A DNA stretch of 27,786 nucleotides, taken from NCBI GenBank assembly GCA_050329575.1, contig JBHJOP010000005.1:1-27786 (forward strand). Direction: 5' to 3'. The notes beneath the pieces were generated by a model. The model saw only the letters and a program-made list of their open reading frames with translations. It did not search any database and had not been told where the DNA came from. Origin of the DNA: JAUXFS01 sp050329575. GTDB lineage: Bacteria; Pseudomonadota; Alphaproteobacteria; Rhodospirillales; Defluviicoccaceae. Below are positions 14,133-22,637 of this stretch, in pieces. Positions within the stretch are counted from its first letter, which is position 1. Each line of letters starts with the position of its first letter. The translations under genes and the position numbers were made by a program.

Positions 14133-16406
14133 TCACTTGGCGTAGTACTTGCGGACGGTGCTGTGATAGTAGCCGGCGTCGCCGGAGCCGTACCGGGCCT
14201 GCTTCTTGGGATCGACCTGCGACAGCACCACGCCGCCCAACCGGCCTCCCGACTCGGCAATCTGTCGCAACCCGAGGGTCGCGACCTCGCGGCTGGTCTT
14301 GGCCCAGCGGATCACGAACACCGTGAAGTCCACCTCGGTCGCGAGGATGCGCGCATCGGAGGCGGCCATCACCGGCGGCGAGTCGAGGATCACGGTCTCG
14401 AACTGGGTGTCGAGCGCGGCGAGCAGCTGCTTCATCTTCTGCGACGACAGGATCGCCGTCGGGTCGGGCACCGAGCCGCCCGCCGGAATGACGAACGCCC
14501 CCGACGCCTCGTCCTTGTAAAGGACGTCGGCGAGCTCGGCCTTGCCGAGCATCAACTCGACGAGGCCCGGCTTCCGCGGGTTGTTGAGCACCCGGTGGAT
14601 GCTGGGCCGCCGCAGGTCGGTCTCGATCAGCACCGTCCTGTAGCCGGCCAGCGCCCGGCTGCGCGCCAGGCAGACGGCGATCGAGCTCTTGCCCTCGTGG
14701 GGCTGCGACGAGGTGATCAGGATCTTCGACGGCGGTGCGTCGATGCGGGTGGTCAGGATGCTCGTATACAGCGACCGGATCGACTCGCTGAACATCGACA
14801 CCGGATGCTTGAGGATGTAGTTCGCCGGCGCCTTGCCCTCGCGGCGCCAATCGCTGAGCAGCGGCACCAGGCCGAGGACGCGGGCGCCGGTGGCCTCCTC
14901 GATCTGTTCGGAGCTGCGGAAGCCGCTGTCCATCTGCTCGAGCACGAAGATCAGCAACAGCCCGATCAGCGTCGAGCCCATCAACGCGATCACCAGGATC
15001 ACCTTCTTCGGCGGGAACGACGCCTCGTACGGGATGACCGCCCGCGAGATGATGCGGGCGTCCGGCTGGTTGACGGCGACGTCCATCTGCGCGCTGGTTT
15101 CCTGGAAGCGGGTGAGGAACGATTCCAGCATCGCCTTGTCGGCGTCGGCCTCGCGCTGCAGGGCGTGGAGCTGGACCTCGGCACTGTTCGACTGCGCCAG
15201 GCTGCCTTCCATCTGCCCGAGGCTCTTGCTCAGCGCCGCCTCGCGGGCGCGCGCGACACCGACCTCGTTGCGCAGCGCCTGCACGACCTTGTTGACCTCG
15301 CCGGCCATCTTGCCCTGCAGGTCGTCGAGCTCGGCGCGGGCGGCGATCAGGCGCGGATGCCGGTCGCCGTACTCCTGGGACAGCTCCGCCACCTTGCGTT
15401 TGACCTGCGTCTCCTGAGCGAGCAGCGCCTGGATGATCGGCGACTGCAGAACCTCCGCCGCCGACGTCGCCCCGCCTGAGGAACGGATCAGCTGCTGAAC
15501 CTGCAAAAGGCGCGCCTCGGCTTCGGCGCGCGCGGTCTTGGCGACGATCATCTGGGCGTTCAACGCCGAGATCTGTTGTGACACCAGCGGCCCGCCGGTG
15601 CCCTCCAGCAGCCCGGCCTGCCGGCGGTAGTCCTCCACCGCCTGCGACGACGCCTCGACCGTCTTGCGCAGGCCGGCGATCTTGTCGTTGAGCCACAGGG
15701 TCGCCTTGCGTGTCGCGTCGTACTTGGCTTCGAGCTGATCGAGGATATAGATGTTGGCGACCAGATTGGTCACTTCGGCGGCGAGATCCGGGTTCTCGGA
15801 CGTGAACTGGATGGTGATCACCCGTGATCCCGGCAACGGGAACGTCTCCAGACGATTGAGGAACGCGTTGATGATCGCCACCCGTTCGCGCGCCTTTCGT
15901 CGCTCCTCCGGCACCGCCTCCTGCGCCCTGAGCCCGAAGATCGATCGCACCGTCGGATTGGAGAGATAGGTGTCGACCATCAGCATCCGGCGCAGCCCGC
16001 CCACCGGCCTGAGGGCGGCGTTGAACTCGGGCTCCAGGTCGAGCTTCAACTGATCGACCACCTTCTCCGCGAGTTCTCGCGATCGGATAATCGAAATCTC
16101 GCTGCGGATCGCCTCCGCATCCGTCGACAGGCTCGACAGCACCGCCTTGAGATCGTCGAAGATCTTCTCGCGCGGCTCGACGATCAGCGTCGTCTGCGCC
16201 GTGTAGCGGGGCGGGATGCTGAACAGGAGAACGCCGGTCAGCGCGGTGATCAGCAGCACGGTGGTGATCAGCACCCACTTCCGAAGCAGGATCCGGCGAA
16301 AGATATCGCGGATGTTGACCTCTCTCGCCGCGACCGACAGCGGCCGGAAGGCGCGCTCTTCGTCATGGACCCGTGTCATGCCGATATCGTTCATCGCCTT
16401 GTTCAT
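14133..16406 (-). CDS. Wzc/ExoP-type polysaccharide co-polymerase with BY-kinase domain
   Basis: This is a 757-residue inner-membrane protein that would control chain length and export of an exopolysaccharide or capsule. It has a Wzz domain with a first membrane segment (about 44-63) and the PPRYTAQ turn, a periplasmic part with coiled coils (about 230-440), a second membrane segment (about 469-490), and a C-terminal bacterial tyrosine kinase. That kinase shows Walker A SSQPHEGKSS (566-575), Walker A' LIETDLRRPS (593-602) and Walker B VILDSPP (672-678). A tyrosine cluster near the C-terminus (739, 746, 747, 754, 755) fits the usual autophosphorylation site. ATG 16406 has a weak Shine-Dalgarno; ATG 16394, with AAGG before it, is an alternative. 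No glycosyltransferase, wza or wzy is nearby, so it is an orphan. Confidence 0.93.
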   Translation of the reverse strand: MNKAMNDIGMTRVHDEERAFRPLSVAAREVNIRDIFRRILLRKWVLITTVLLITALTGVLLFSIPPRYTAQTTLIVEPREKIFDDLKAVLSSLSTDAEAIRSEISIIRSRELAEKVVDQLKLDLEPEFNAALRPVGGLRRMLMVDTYLSNPTVRSIFGLRAQEAVPEERRKARERVAIINAFLNRLETFPLPGSRVITIQFTSENPDLAAEVTNLVANIYILDQLEAKYDATRKATLWLNDKIAGLRKTVEASSQAVEDYRRQAGLLEGTGGPLVSQQISALNAQMIVAKTARAEAEARLLQVQQLIRSSGGATSAAEVLQSPIIQALLAQETQVKRKVAELSQEYGDRHPRLIAARAELDDLQGKMAGEVNKVVQALRNEVGVARAREAALSKSLGQMEGSLAQSNSAEVQLHALQREADADKAMLESFLTRFQETSAQMDVAVNQPDARIISRAVIPYEASFPPKKVILVIALMGSTLIGLLLIFVLEQMDSGFRSSEQIEEATGARVLGLVPLLSDWRREGKAPANYILKHPVSMFSESIRSLYTSILTTRIDAPPSKILITSSQPHEGKSSIAVCLARSRALAGYRTVLIETDLRRPSIHRVLNNPRKPGLVELMLGKAELADVLYKDEASGAFVIPAGGSVPDPTAILSSQKMKQLLAALDTQFETVILDSPPVMAASDARILATEVDFTVFVIRWAKTSREVATLGLRQIAESGGRLGGVVLSQVDPKKQARYGSGDAGYYHSTVRKYYAK

Positions 16407-16796
16407 GGCATTCCCAAAGAGGTTACGCGCCCGAGGACCCTACGCGGGGCGCCGATGCGGCGCACACGCGATTCCGACATTGGCCGCACTTTGGGGCCAT
16501 AACCATTGAGAAACCGTTGCCATCCGCCTCGTCGTCGGGGGCTGTGTCCGGCGAGTCCCGATCGAACGACGCCGCCCTTCGCCGGCCACCGGCGCCGGCG
16601 GCGATCCCCTCGCCCGCTCCGATGCGCCCCGGCGCTCTGCCGCCCCGCATCGATGGTAGCGAAAAAGCGGGCGATCCGAAAGCCCACGCTCCGCCCGATG
16701 TCGCCCGCTGTCGTGTTATGCTGATCGCACACGCTGTCGCCGCTCGATGCCGCGGGGATGGCGCACGGGACCGGAGAAGGAGAAGGAGACGGATCG
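16407..16796. other. 390-bp divergent intergenic region
   Basis: It separates the tyrosine-kinase gene (minus) from the TetR-type gene (plus). It contains a lower-GC patch near 16490-16520, a GATTC (GANTC) site near 16470, and a possible -10 (TATGCT, 16717-16722) for the TetR gene without a clear -35. No small gene with credible features was found. Confidence 0.4.
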
Positions 16797-17432
16797 ATGG
16801 CGGCAAGAGGGCGCCATGCGGCACCGGCCGACGACGGCCTCGCCGCGAGGATCGTGGAGACGGCGATCGCCATGGCCGAGGAGGAAGGCTGGGACAACGT
16901 CCGCCTGCGCAGGGTCGCCGACGCCGTCGGGATCACGCTCGCCGACCTCGGCCGTCATTTCCGCGACCAGGATGCGATCGCCGACGCCTGGTTCGGGTCC
17001 GCGCGGGCGGCGATGCTGGCGCCGCTGGAGCCCGATCTCGCCGCGCTTCCGCCACGCGAGCGGCTCAAGATCCTGATCTGGCGGTGGTTCGACGCGCTCG
17101 CGCCCCATCGCGAGGTCACCGTCCAGATGCTGCGAACCAAGATGTGGCCGGCCCACCCCCATCACTGGGTGCCGATGATCTTCAACCTGTCGCGAACCAT
17201 TCAGTGGCTGCGCGACGCCGCCGGGCTCGACGCCGGCGGGCGCCGCCGACAGGTGGAGGAAGTCGGCCTCTCGGGGCTGTTCCTGGCCACCCTGGCGGTC
17301 TGGGCGCGCGACGACACCCTCGGCCAGGAGCGGACCCGTCGCTTCCTCGACCGCCGTCTCGCCCACGCCGAGCTGCTGATGGGGGTCGCGTTCGGCCGTC
17401 GCCGGCGGCGGCCGCCGCCGTCCTCCGCCTAA
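16797..17432 (+). CDS. TetR-family transcriptional regulator
   Basis: This 211-residue protein has an N-terminal TetR-type helix-turn-helix (about 18-65): RIVETAIAMAEEEGWDNVRL, then RRVADAVGITLADLGRHF, the expected recognition helix and F/Y-aromatic ending. The C-terminal half is helical with a tryptophan-rich segment (HPHHWVPMIFNLSRTIQW), which recalls the COQ9-like branch of TetR-fold proteins in alphaproteobacteria. ATG 16797 has AGAAGGAGA upstream at good spacing. The stop overlaps by 4 bp the stop of the convergent CHAP-like gene. The ligand and targets are unknown. A COQ9-type lipid-binding role, not DNA binding, remains possible. Confidence 0.75.
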   Translation: MAARGRHAAPADDGLAARIVETAIAMAEEEGWDNVRLRRVADAVGITLADLGRHFRDQDAIADAWFGSARAAMLAPLEPDLAALPPRERLKILIWRWFDALAPHREVTVQMLRTKMWPAHPHHWVPMIFNLSRTIQWLRDAAGLDAGGRRRQVEEVGLSGLFLATLAVWARDDTLGQERTRRFLDRRLAHAELLMGVAFGRRRRRPPPSSA

Positions 17433-18220
17433 TCGTAGACGACGAAATCCCGCTTGGCGTAGCCGCGAACGCGGGCGCAGACCTCGTAGCCCTCGCGGTG
17501 ACCGGCATCGTTGGTGTTGCCCTCGATGGTGCCGAAGGTGTCGGGGCGGCACTCGCTGACGATGCCGGTATGGGTCCAGTCGTGGGCGGTCCTGCGAACC
17601 AGGAAGATGCTGCCGGGCGCGAGTCCGGAGCGGGCGGGGTCGTCCTGGTCGAGCTGCCGTTCGGAGCGGAACAACCGGGCGTTCTTGGCCCGCTCGGCAA
17701 GGACGTCGCAGGAGAAGGTGCGCCGGAACGGCATCGTCGCGTCGCTGGTGTCGGCCGCCTGGCGCAACAGGAAGCAGACGAACCCGGCGCACCACGGCCA
17801 GTCGGTGCCCTCGAAGCCCTCCATGTAGAGGCGCACCCAGGGGCCGCAGTTCTCGCCGCCGACCTCGCGCGGATGCTCGGCGAGATGCCGGCGGGCGTAG
17901 GCGAGGACGAGCTCGCCGTAGCCGCCCCGGAAGCCCTCGATCGGGGTCAGCGCCCGCAGCAGCGGCCGGATCAGCGCCGTGAACGTCCGATCGTCGACGA
18001 CACCGGTCGCCGCAACGTCGTTTGCCGCCTGAACGCGGCGGACGACCTCGGCGGTCGCCGGCCCGAACGCCCCGTCGATCGCGGTCGCGAAGCCCGCGAG
18101 CGTCGCCATCTCCTGGACGAGACGGACCCGTGCGCCCTTCTGCCCGCGTCGGATGTCACCCCGGAACACGAGTTCCCGGCGAATCCAGGGATAGGGAACG
18201 TCGCTCGCGCGCATGGTCAT
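17429..18220 (-). CDS. peptidoglycan-binding and CHAP-like amidase domain protein
   Basis: This is a 263-residue protein. Residues about 25-85 form a PG_binding_1 module (GQKGARVRLVQEMA...DGAFGPATAEVVRRVQAAN...GVVDDRTF). Residues about 120-263 look like a CHAP/NlpC-P60-type papain-like fold: Cys144 in WPWCAGFV, His217 in DWTHTGIV, and a polar residue in TIEGNTN (231-237) could form the catalytic set. Such enzymes cut peptidoglycan peptides or cross-links. No signal peptide is visible, so it may be cytosolic, leave by another route, or act from a phage-like context. ATG 18220 follows GAAAGGCAGGGG. It is convergent with the TetR gene. Confidence 0.75.
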   Translation of the reverse strand: MTMRASDVPYPWIRRELVFRGDIRRGQKGARVRLVQEMATLAGFATAIDGAFGPATAEVVRRVQAANDVAATGVVDDRTFTALIRPLLRALTPIEGFRGGYGELVLAYARRHLAEHPREVGGENCGPWVRLYMEGFEGTDWPWCAGFVCFLLRQAADTSDATMPFRRTFSCDVLAERAKNARLFRSERQLDQDDPARSGLAPGSIFLVRRTAHDWTHTGIVSECRPDTFGTIEGNTNDAGHREGYEVCARVRGYAKRDFVVYD

Positions 18221-18432
18221 CGGCCGCACCCCTGCCTTTCGCCGCCTCTCCGCCCCCTTGAGGGTATAGCGCCGCGACGCCGCGGCGTGAACCGGATTCC
18301 TCCCGCCGTCCGGCCGCGGCGTCGATCCGAGCCGGCTGCGCAAGCAGCCGCTTTTGCGCCGCGAGGAACCGGAGTAAACGCGAGGTCTCGGTGCGATCGG
18401 CACGCGTGCGGAGAGGGAACGGCTGTTTCGCC

Positions 18433-20295
18433 ATGGGGTCTGGTCGAAGGGGTTGCCGTAGGGCGCGCCGCGTCCTGCTCGCCGCGGCGGTGTCCGCCTG
18501 TGTCGCCGCGACACCGGCGGCGGGCGCCGCCGGCGCGACGGTCCGTGACGGTGGCGCGTGTGACGCCGGGTGGCCGTCGGCGGTGCCGCTCCGCGCCTAC
18601 GACGTTCGCCTCGAGGGGATCGAGGATCCGGGACTGCGGACGCGGCTCGAGGAGGCCTCACGGCTGCTCGCCCTCAGCGATCACCCTCCGGTGACGGTCG
18701 GCGGCATCGAGCGGCGGCTGACGCAGGACCTGGCCCGGTTCCGCCGGGTGCTCGCCGCGGAGGGCTTCCACGGCGCCGCGTTCGCGTCCTGCATCGGCCG
18801 CAACGGCGATGCGGCGACCGTCGTCGTCACCGTCTCGACCGGGCCTGGGTATCGACTGGCGGCCTTCGGGGTCGACCTCGTCGGCCCCAACGCGGTGACC
18901 GTCGCCGAGGAACCGCTCGCCGCGATCGCCGCCGATCGCCTCGGCAGGCGCGCCCGCAACGCCGACATCGTCGCCGCCGAGGACCGGGTGTTGCGCCACC
19001 TGGCGCGCACCGGCCGGCCGCTCGCCACCGCCGTCGATCGCGAGGTCACCGTCGACCATCGCACCGGGGAGGTCGGCGTCCGCCTTCTCGTCGATCCCGG
19101 TCCGCATGCCGCCTTCGGTGCTGTGACGATCGAGGGTCTGACCCGGATCGACGAGGATTATGTGCGGGCGTTCATGTCCTGGACGCCGGGGGACCCGTTC
19201 GACGCGGGGGTGCTGGAGAGCTTCCGTGCCCGGCTGCTCGCGACCGGGCTGTTCGCGACGGTGGTGACGGAGCACGCGCGCGCCGTCGACGAACAGGGCC
19301 GCCTCGCAATCACCGTCGTCGTCCTCGAGGCCCCCTTTCGCTCGATCGGCGTCGGCGGCAAGTATTCCACCGGCGACGGCTTCGCCGGCCTGGTGTTCTG
19401 GGAGCACCGCAACCTCGGCGGGCGCAACGAGGATCTCAACCTGACGCTGGAAGCCGGCAGGATCACCCAGGAGGCGAAGACCGCGCTGCGCTGGCCCGAT
19501 CTGCGCCGCCCCGACGAGGATGTGCTGAGCAGTCTCACCCTGAGGCGCATCGACAGCGAGGCGTTCGACGAACTCGGGGTCGAAGCGGCGGTGGGCGCGC
19601 GGCTGCCGATCGCCGCGGACTGGCGGGGCGGCGCCGACGTCACCCTGGAAGCGGCGCGGCTGAGGGAACAGGGTCGCACCGACACGTCGACGCTGATCGG
19701 CCTGCCGTTCACCGCCGGCTACGACGGAACCGACAGCCGCTCGCGGCCGACGGAAGGGGGGCGGCTCAGCCTCGAGGCCTCGCCCTTCGCCGGACGCCTG
19801 GATTCGGCCGTCGCGTTCCTCGCCACCACCCTCGGCGGCAGCGGCTATGTCGCCCTCGACGGCGATCGGCGCTTCGTCCTCGCGGCCCGGACCAAGGTCG
19901 GCTCCATCGTCGGCGAATCGGTCGCCGATCTGCCGGCCAACAAGCGCTTCTACGCCGGCGGGGACCGGTCGGTCCGCGGCTACCAGTTCCAGCGGGTCGG
20001 ACCGCTCGACGACGAGGACGATCCGACCGGCGGCCGGTCGCTGTTCGAGATCGGCGCCGAACTCCGGTTCGTCGCCTGGCGCAGCATCGAACTCGTTCCC
20101 TTCGTCGAGGGCGGCAACGTCTACGAGCAGGTCTACCCGGACTTCTCCCGGACTCCGCGCTGGGCGGCCGGCATCGGACTGCGCCACCACATCCTGGTCG
20201 GGCCGCTGCGGCTCGATTTCGCGTTTCCGCTCAATCGGCGCCGGGATGTGGATGATCCGTTTCAGTTCTACATCAGCCTCGGACAGGCCTTCTGA
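18433..20295 (+). CDS. tamA: TamA-like outer-membrane Omp85 protein
   Basis: This is the outer-membrane half of the translocation and assembly module. It is 620 residues: a signal peptide (arginine-rich start, then LLAAAVSACVAATPAAGA), POTRA repeats (about 45-295, with AFGAVTIEGLTRIDEDYVRAF), and a C-terminal 16-strand Omp85 barrel. The barrel contains RFYAGGDRSVRGYQF, the conserved VRGY/F motif of loop 6, and the final strand ends FYISLGQAF with the expected terminal aromatic. ATG 18433 gives a normal signal peptide. A GTG at 18391 with a closer GAGG site would lengthen it by 14 residues. tamB follows after one base. Confidence 0.92.
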   Translation: MGSGRRGCRRARRVLLAAAVSACVAATPAAGAAGATVRDGGACDAGWPSAVPLRAYDVRLEGIEDPGLRTRLEEASRLLALSDHPPVTVGGIERRLTQDLARFRRVLAAEGFHGAAFASCIGRNGDAATVVVTVSTGPGYRLAAFGVDLVGPNAVTVAEEPLAAIAADRLGRRARNADIVAAEDRVLRHLARTGRPLATAVDREVTVDHRTGEVGVRLLVDPGPHAAFGAVTIEGLTRIDEDYVRAFMSWTPGDPFDAGVLESFRARLLATGLFATVVTEHARAVDEQGRLAITVVVLEAPFRSIGVGGKYSTGDGFAGLVFWEHRNLGGRNEDLNLTLEAGRITQEAKTALRWPDLRRPDEDVLSSLTLRRIDSEAFDELGVEAAVGARLPIAADWRGGADVTLEAARLREQGRTDTSTLIGLPFTAGYDGTDSRSRPTEGGRLSLEASPFAGRLDSAVAFLATTLGGSGYVALDGDRRFVLAARTKVGSIVGESVADLPANKRFYAGGDRSVRGYQFQRVGPLDDEDDPTGGRSLFEIGAELRFVAWRSIELVPFVEGGNVYEQVYPDFSRTPRWAAGIGLRHHILVGPLRLDFAFPLNRRRDVDDPFQFYISLGQAF

Positions 20296-20296
20296 G

Positions 20297-21745
20297 ATGA
20301 CGCCGTCGACACCCCCCTTCCGCAGGCTCCTGCGTCTGGCCGCGGCCGCCGCCTTGATCGTGGCGGCGACTGCCCCCGATCGTGGCGCCGCCGCCGCGGC
20401 CGACGGCGCCGGACCGTCATGCGCCATCGATCTCGAACGGCTGATCGGCTGGTTCGGCAGCGAGTTGCCCGCCGGCCCCCGGCCGCGGACGTTGCGCTGG
20501 GAGGGGGCGCTGCCATCCCCGAGGCACGCTTCCGATCACCGCCTCGCGGGGCGGGCGGCCGTCGATCTGCGGATCACCGGCACCGCGCCGGCGCCCGAGG
20601 TCTCCGGCACCGCCCGGATCGTCGACGGGGTCTATGAGCATCGTTTGGCCGGGACCCTGATCGACCGCCTGACGATCGCCTTCGACGCGACCGGCGGCGA
20701 CCGCATCGGGTTCTCGTTGACCGGCCGGGACGGCCGGGCGGGCAGCGTCGTCGGCGGCGGGTCGGTCGCCGTCCGCCCGGACGGGAGCGTCGCGATCGAC
20801 GCCAGCGCCTTGCTCACCGACGTCACCCTGCTGCGGCGCGACGACGTCGTCGCGATCGCGAGCGGTGCGATCGGCTATCGCGGAACTCCCTGTCGCGGCC
20901 GCCTGGAGGGGCGCCTCGAGGCCACGACGGTCGATGTCCGGCTCCCCGACCCGCTGCCGGCCTCGGTCGTCGAGATCGATGTCGTCACCATCGGCGACGC
21001 GCCCGGGCCGCAGCGCCGCGGGAACGACGGGGTGCCGGCGGATCGATGGTCCGTCGATCTCGATCTCGACATCGATCTGCCGGGGCGGGTCGTCGTTCGC
21101 GGCCGCGGCATCGAGTCGGAGTGGACCGGAAGCGTCGTGGTCTCGGGCGACGGCGCGCAGCCCCGGTTGCGGGGCGTCCTCGATCTGGTGCGCGGGCACC
21201 TCGCCTTCGTCGGCCGGACGTTCGTCATCGGCACCGGCTCCGCCGTCTTCGAGCACGAGGCGGAGCGGGCGCCGCTGGTCGACCTCGCCGCGAGCCACGA
21301 GAACGGCGAGTTCACCGCCCAAGTCTCGCTCTCCGGATCGGCCGCGACGCCGACCATCACGTTGACGTCGAAGCCCGCCTTGCCGGACGAGGAGATCCTC
21401 TCGCGCCTGATGTTCGGCCGCAGTGTCGCCCGCCTGACCCCGCCGCAGTTGGCGCAACTGGCGGAGGCCGGGGAGGCCGTGAGGCGGGGCGAGCTGCCGT
21501 CGGCGAACCGCTGGGGCGTCTGGCGGACGCTGCGCGGCATCGACATTCTCGCCGTCGAGCGCGCTCGGCGGCAGAGCGAAGGCGGCGTCCGCCACCGCGG
21601 CGCCGGCTCGCAGCTTGACGACGAGGTCGCCGGCGAAGGGGTGCAGATCGAGATCGCCCCCGGCATCAGCGTCGCCGCGGAGCACCGCGACGACGAGGCA
21701 TTGTCCGAGGGCACCCTGGGATTGATCTGGAAATGGGACTACTGA
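20297..21745 (+). CDS. tamB: short TamB-like protein (C-terminal DUF490 domain only)
   Basis: TamB is the inner-membrane partner that spans the periplasm to TamA. This 482-residue protein has an N-terminal hydrophobic segment (RLLRLAAAAALIVAATA), a beta-rich middle, and the characteristic TamB C-terminal domain. Hallmarks are RGHLAFVGRTFVIGTGSAVF, then LPDEEILSRLMFGRSVARLT and PPQLAQLAEAGEAV, ending in WKWDY. Typical TamB proteins are well over 1,000 residues, so the long periplasm-spanning beta-taco region is mostly absent. The frame is intact with its own signal or anchor and begins one base after the tamA stop, so this looks like a natural short form, not a fragment. Confidence 0.88.
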   Translation: MTPSTPPFRRLLRLAAAAALIVAATAPDRGAAAAADGAGPSCAIDLERLIGWFGSELPAGPRPRTLRWEGALPSPRHASDHRLAGRAAVDLRITGTAPAPEVSGTARIVDGVYEHRLAGTLIDRLTIAFDATGGDRIGFSLTGRDGRAGSVVGGGSVAVRPDGSVAIDASALLTDVTLLRRDDVVAIASGAIGYRGTPCRGRLEGRLEATTVDVRLPDPLPASVVEIDVVTIGDAPGPQRRGNDGVPADRWSVDLDLDIDLPGRVVVRGRGIESEWTGSVVVSGDGAQPRLRGVLDLVRGHLAFVGRTFVIGTGSAVFEHEAERAPLVDLAASHENGEFTAQVSLSGSAATPTITLTSKPALPDEEILSRLMFGRSVARLTPPQLAQLAEAGEAVRRGELPSANRWGVWRTLRGIDILAVERARRQSEGGVRHRGAGSQLDDEVAGEGVQIEIAPGISVAAEHRDDEALSEGTLGLIWKWDY

Positions 21746-21939
21746 GGCTGCCTCGCCGGCGCCGGCCGGCCGCGGCAGGAACGGTGCGGCGCCGACGACC
21801 GCTTCTGCGGTTTCCGCATAGCGGATCTGTGACATGCGCATGCCTCCCGCCGCTCGGTGACCGCCGATAAAACCTTTACGAGTCAAATTGTTAGAGGACT
21901 TCTGGCGGGCACGCCGCGAATCGGGATCGAGATCGAGGC
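21746..21939. other. intergenic sequence between tamB and the hsp20 promoter
   Basis: It contains a small AT-rich patch (about 21865-21900) with a GAGTC (GANTC) site, and nothing that reads as a convincing gene. No clear intrinsic terminator follows tamB. Confidence 0.4.
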
Positions 21940-21967
21940 CTTGAAAAATTGTACACTGGAGTATAGT
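21940..21967 (+). promoter_or_regulatory. heat-shock (sigma-32-like) promoter of hsp20
   Basis: CTTGAA starts at 21940 and a GTATAGT element follows 17 bp after the CTTG core, close to the alphaproteobacterial sigma-32 pattern CTTG-N17-CYTAT. A sigma-70 reading (TTGAAA-N17-TAGTAT) is also possible. The expected transcription start, about 21973, coincides with the first base of the leader's first hairpin. Confidence 0.6.
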
Positions 21968-21972
21968 ATATT

Positions 21973-22075
21973 GTTGCTGGTCGCCCACAGCGGGACCAGC
22001 AGCGGTGTCCGTCCGGCGCCGGGACAAGCGGCGCAGACGGACGCGTGACCTCGCTTCGCAAAGGAGGAGAAGATG
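21973..22075 (+). promoter_or_regulatory. ROSE-like RNA thermometer in the hsp20 5' leader
   Basis: The roughly 100-nt leader folds into three successive stems. Stem 1 pairs 21973-21982 with 21994-22003. Stem 2 pairs 22005-22013 with 22036-22044 and has an inner stem 22016-22020/22030-22034. In stem 3, CCTCGCTT (22049-22056) pairs with AAGGAGG (22061-22067), closing on a CGCA tetraloop with G22053 bulged. The UCGCU matches the conserved UYGCU of ROSE elements, in which a bulged G faces the Shine-Dalgarno. Melting at heat-shock temperature would free AGGAGG for translation. Family knowledge: ROSE elements control small heat-shock genes in alphaproteobacteria. Confidence 0.78.
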
Positions 22076-22615
22076 TTTGGCATGCGTGATCTGATCCCCT
22101 GGAGCCGCGGCAGGGATGTCGGGGCCCGGAGGGGCGGTTGGGAACACCCGCTGACGTCCTTCCAGCGGGATTTCGACCGGATGTTCGATGACCTGTGGCA
22201 GAGCTTCGAGCTGCCGGTGTTGGGGCGGGTCGGCCGCGAACGGGGCTTCGTCACCCCGCGGCTCGACATGCATGAAACCGACACCGACATCGTCGTGACC
22301 GCCGAGCTCCCCGGGATGGAGGAGAAGGACGTCGAGGTTGTCCTGACCGACAACGTCCTCACCATCAAGGGCGAGAAACGGGCGGAGCATGAGGAGAAGG
22401 AAGAGGGCTACGCCTACAGGGAGCGGTCGTTCGGCGCGTTCGAGCGGCGGATTCCGCTCGATACCGAGATCGTCGGTGACAAGGTCGAGGCCGCGTTCAG
22501 GAACGGTGTGTTGACCGTCACCCTGCCGAAGGCGCCCGAGGCGCGGAAGCACTTCAAACGCATTCCGGTTCGTGGCGCCGGCGAAGGGGAGAAGACGGAG
22601 AAGAAAGCCGCCTGA
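22073..22615 (+). CDS. Hsp20 family small heat-shock protein
   Basis: This is an ATP-independent chaperone that holds unfolding proteins. It is 180 residues: an N-terminal arm with WEHPLTSFQRDFDRMFDDLW, an alpha-crystallin domain (about 60-155) from TPRLDMHETDTDIVVTAELPG to the conserved FRNGVLTVTLPK, and a C-terminal tail with the IXI-type motif RIPV for oligomer contacts. AGGAGG lies just before the ATG and is the strand held in the leader's third stem. The gene has its own promoter and terminator and so is a single-gene unit. The charged lysine/glutamate-rich end is usual for class A/IbpA-like relatives. Confidence 0.95.
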   Translation: MFGMRDLIPWSRGRDVGARRGGWEHPLTSFQRDFDRMFDDLWQSFELPVLGRVGRERGFVTPRLDMHETDTDIVVTAELPGMEEKDVEVVLTDNVLTIKGEKRAEHEEKEEGYAYRERSFGAFERRIPLDTEIVGDKVEAAFRNGVLTVTLPKAPEARKHFKRIPVRGAGEGEKTEKKAA

Positions 22616-22637
22616 CCGAGGAGCGGGCGGGTTGCGG

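Noticed and set aside
13906..16278. Long minus-strand open frame overlapping the tyrosine-kinase gene
   Set aside because: It is a different frame of the same strand with a repetitive arginine/glycine composition; the other frame gives a complete Wzc-type protein.
21857..22048. Small open frame of 63 codons upstream of hsp20
   Set aside because: It spans the heat-shock promoter and the structured leader, has no ribosome site and no recognisable features.
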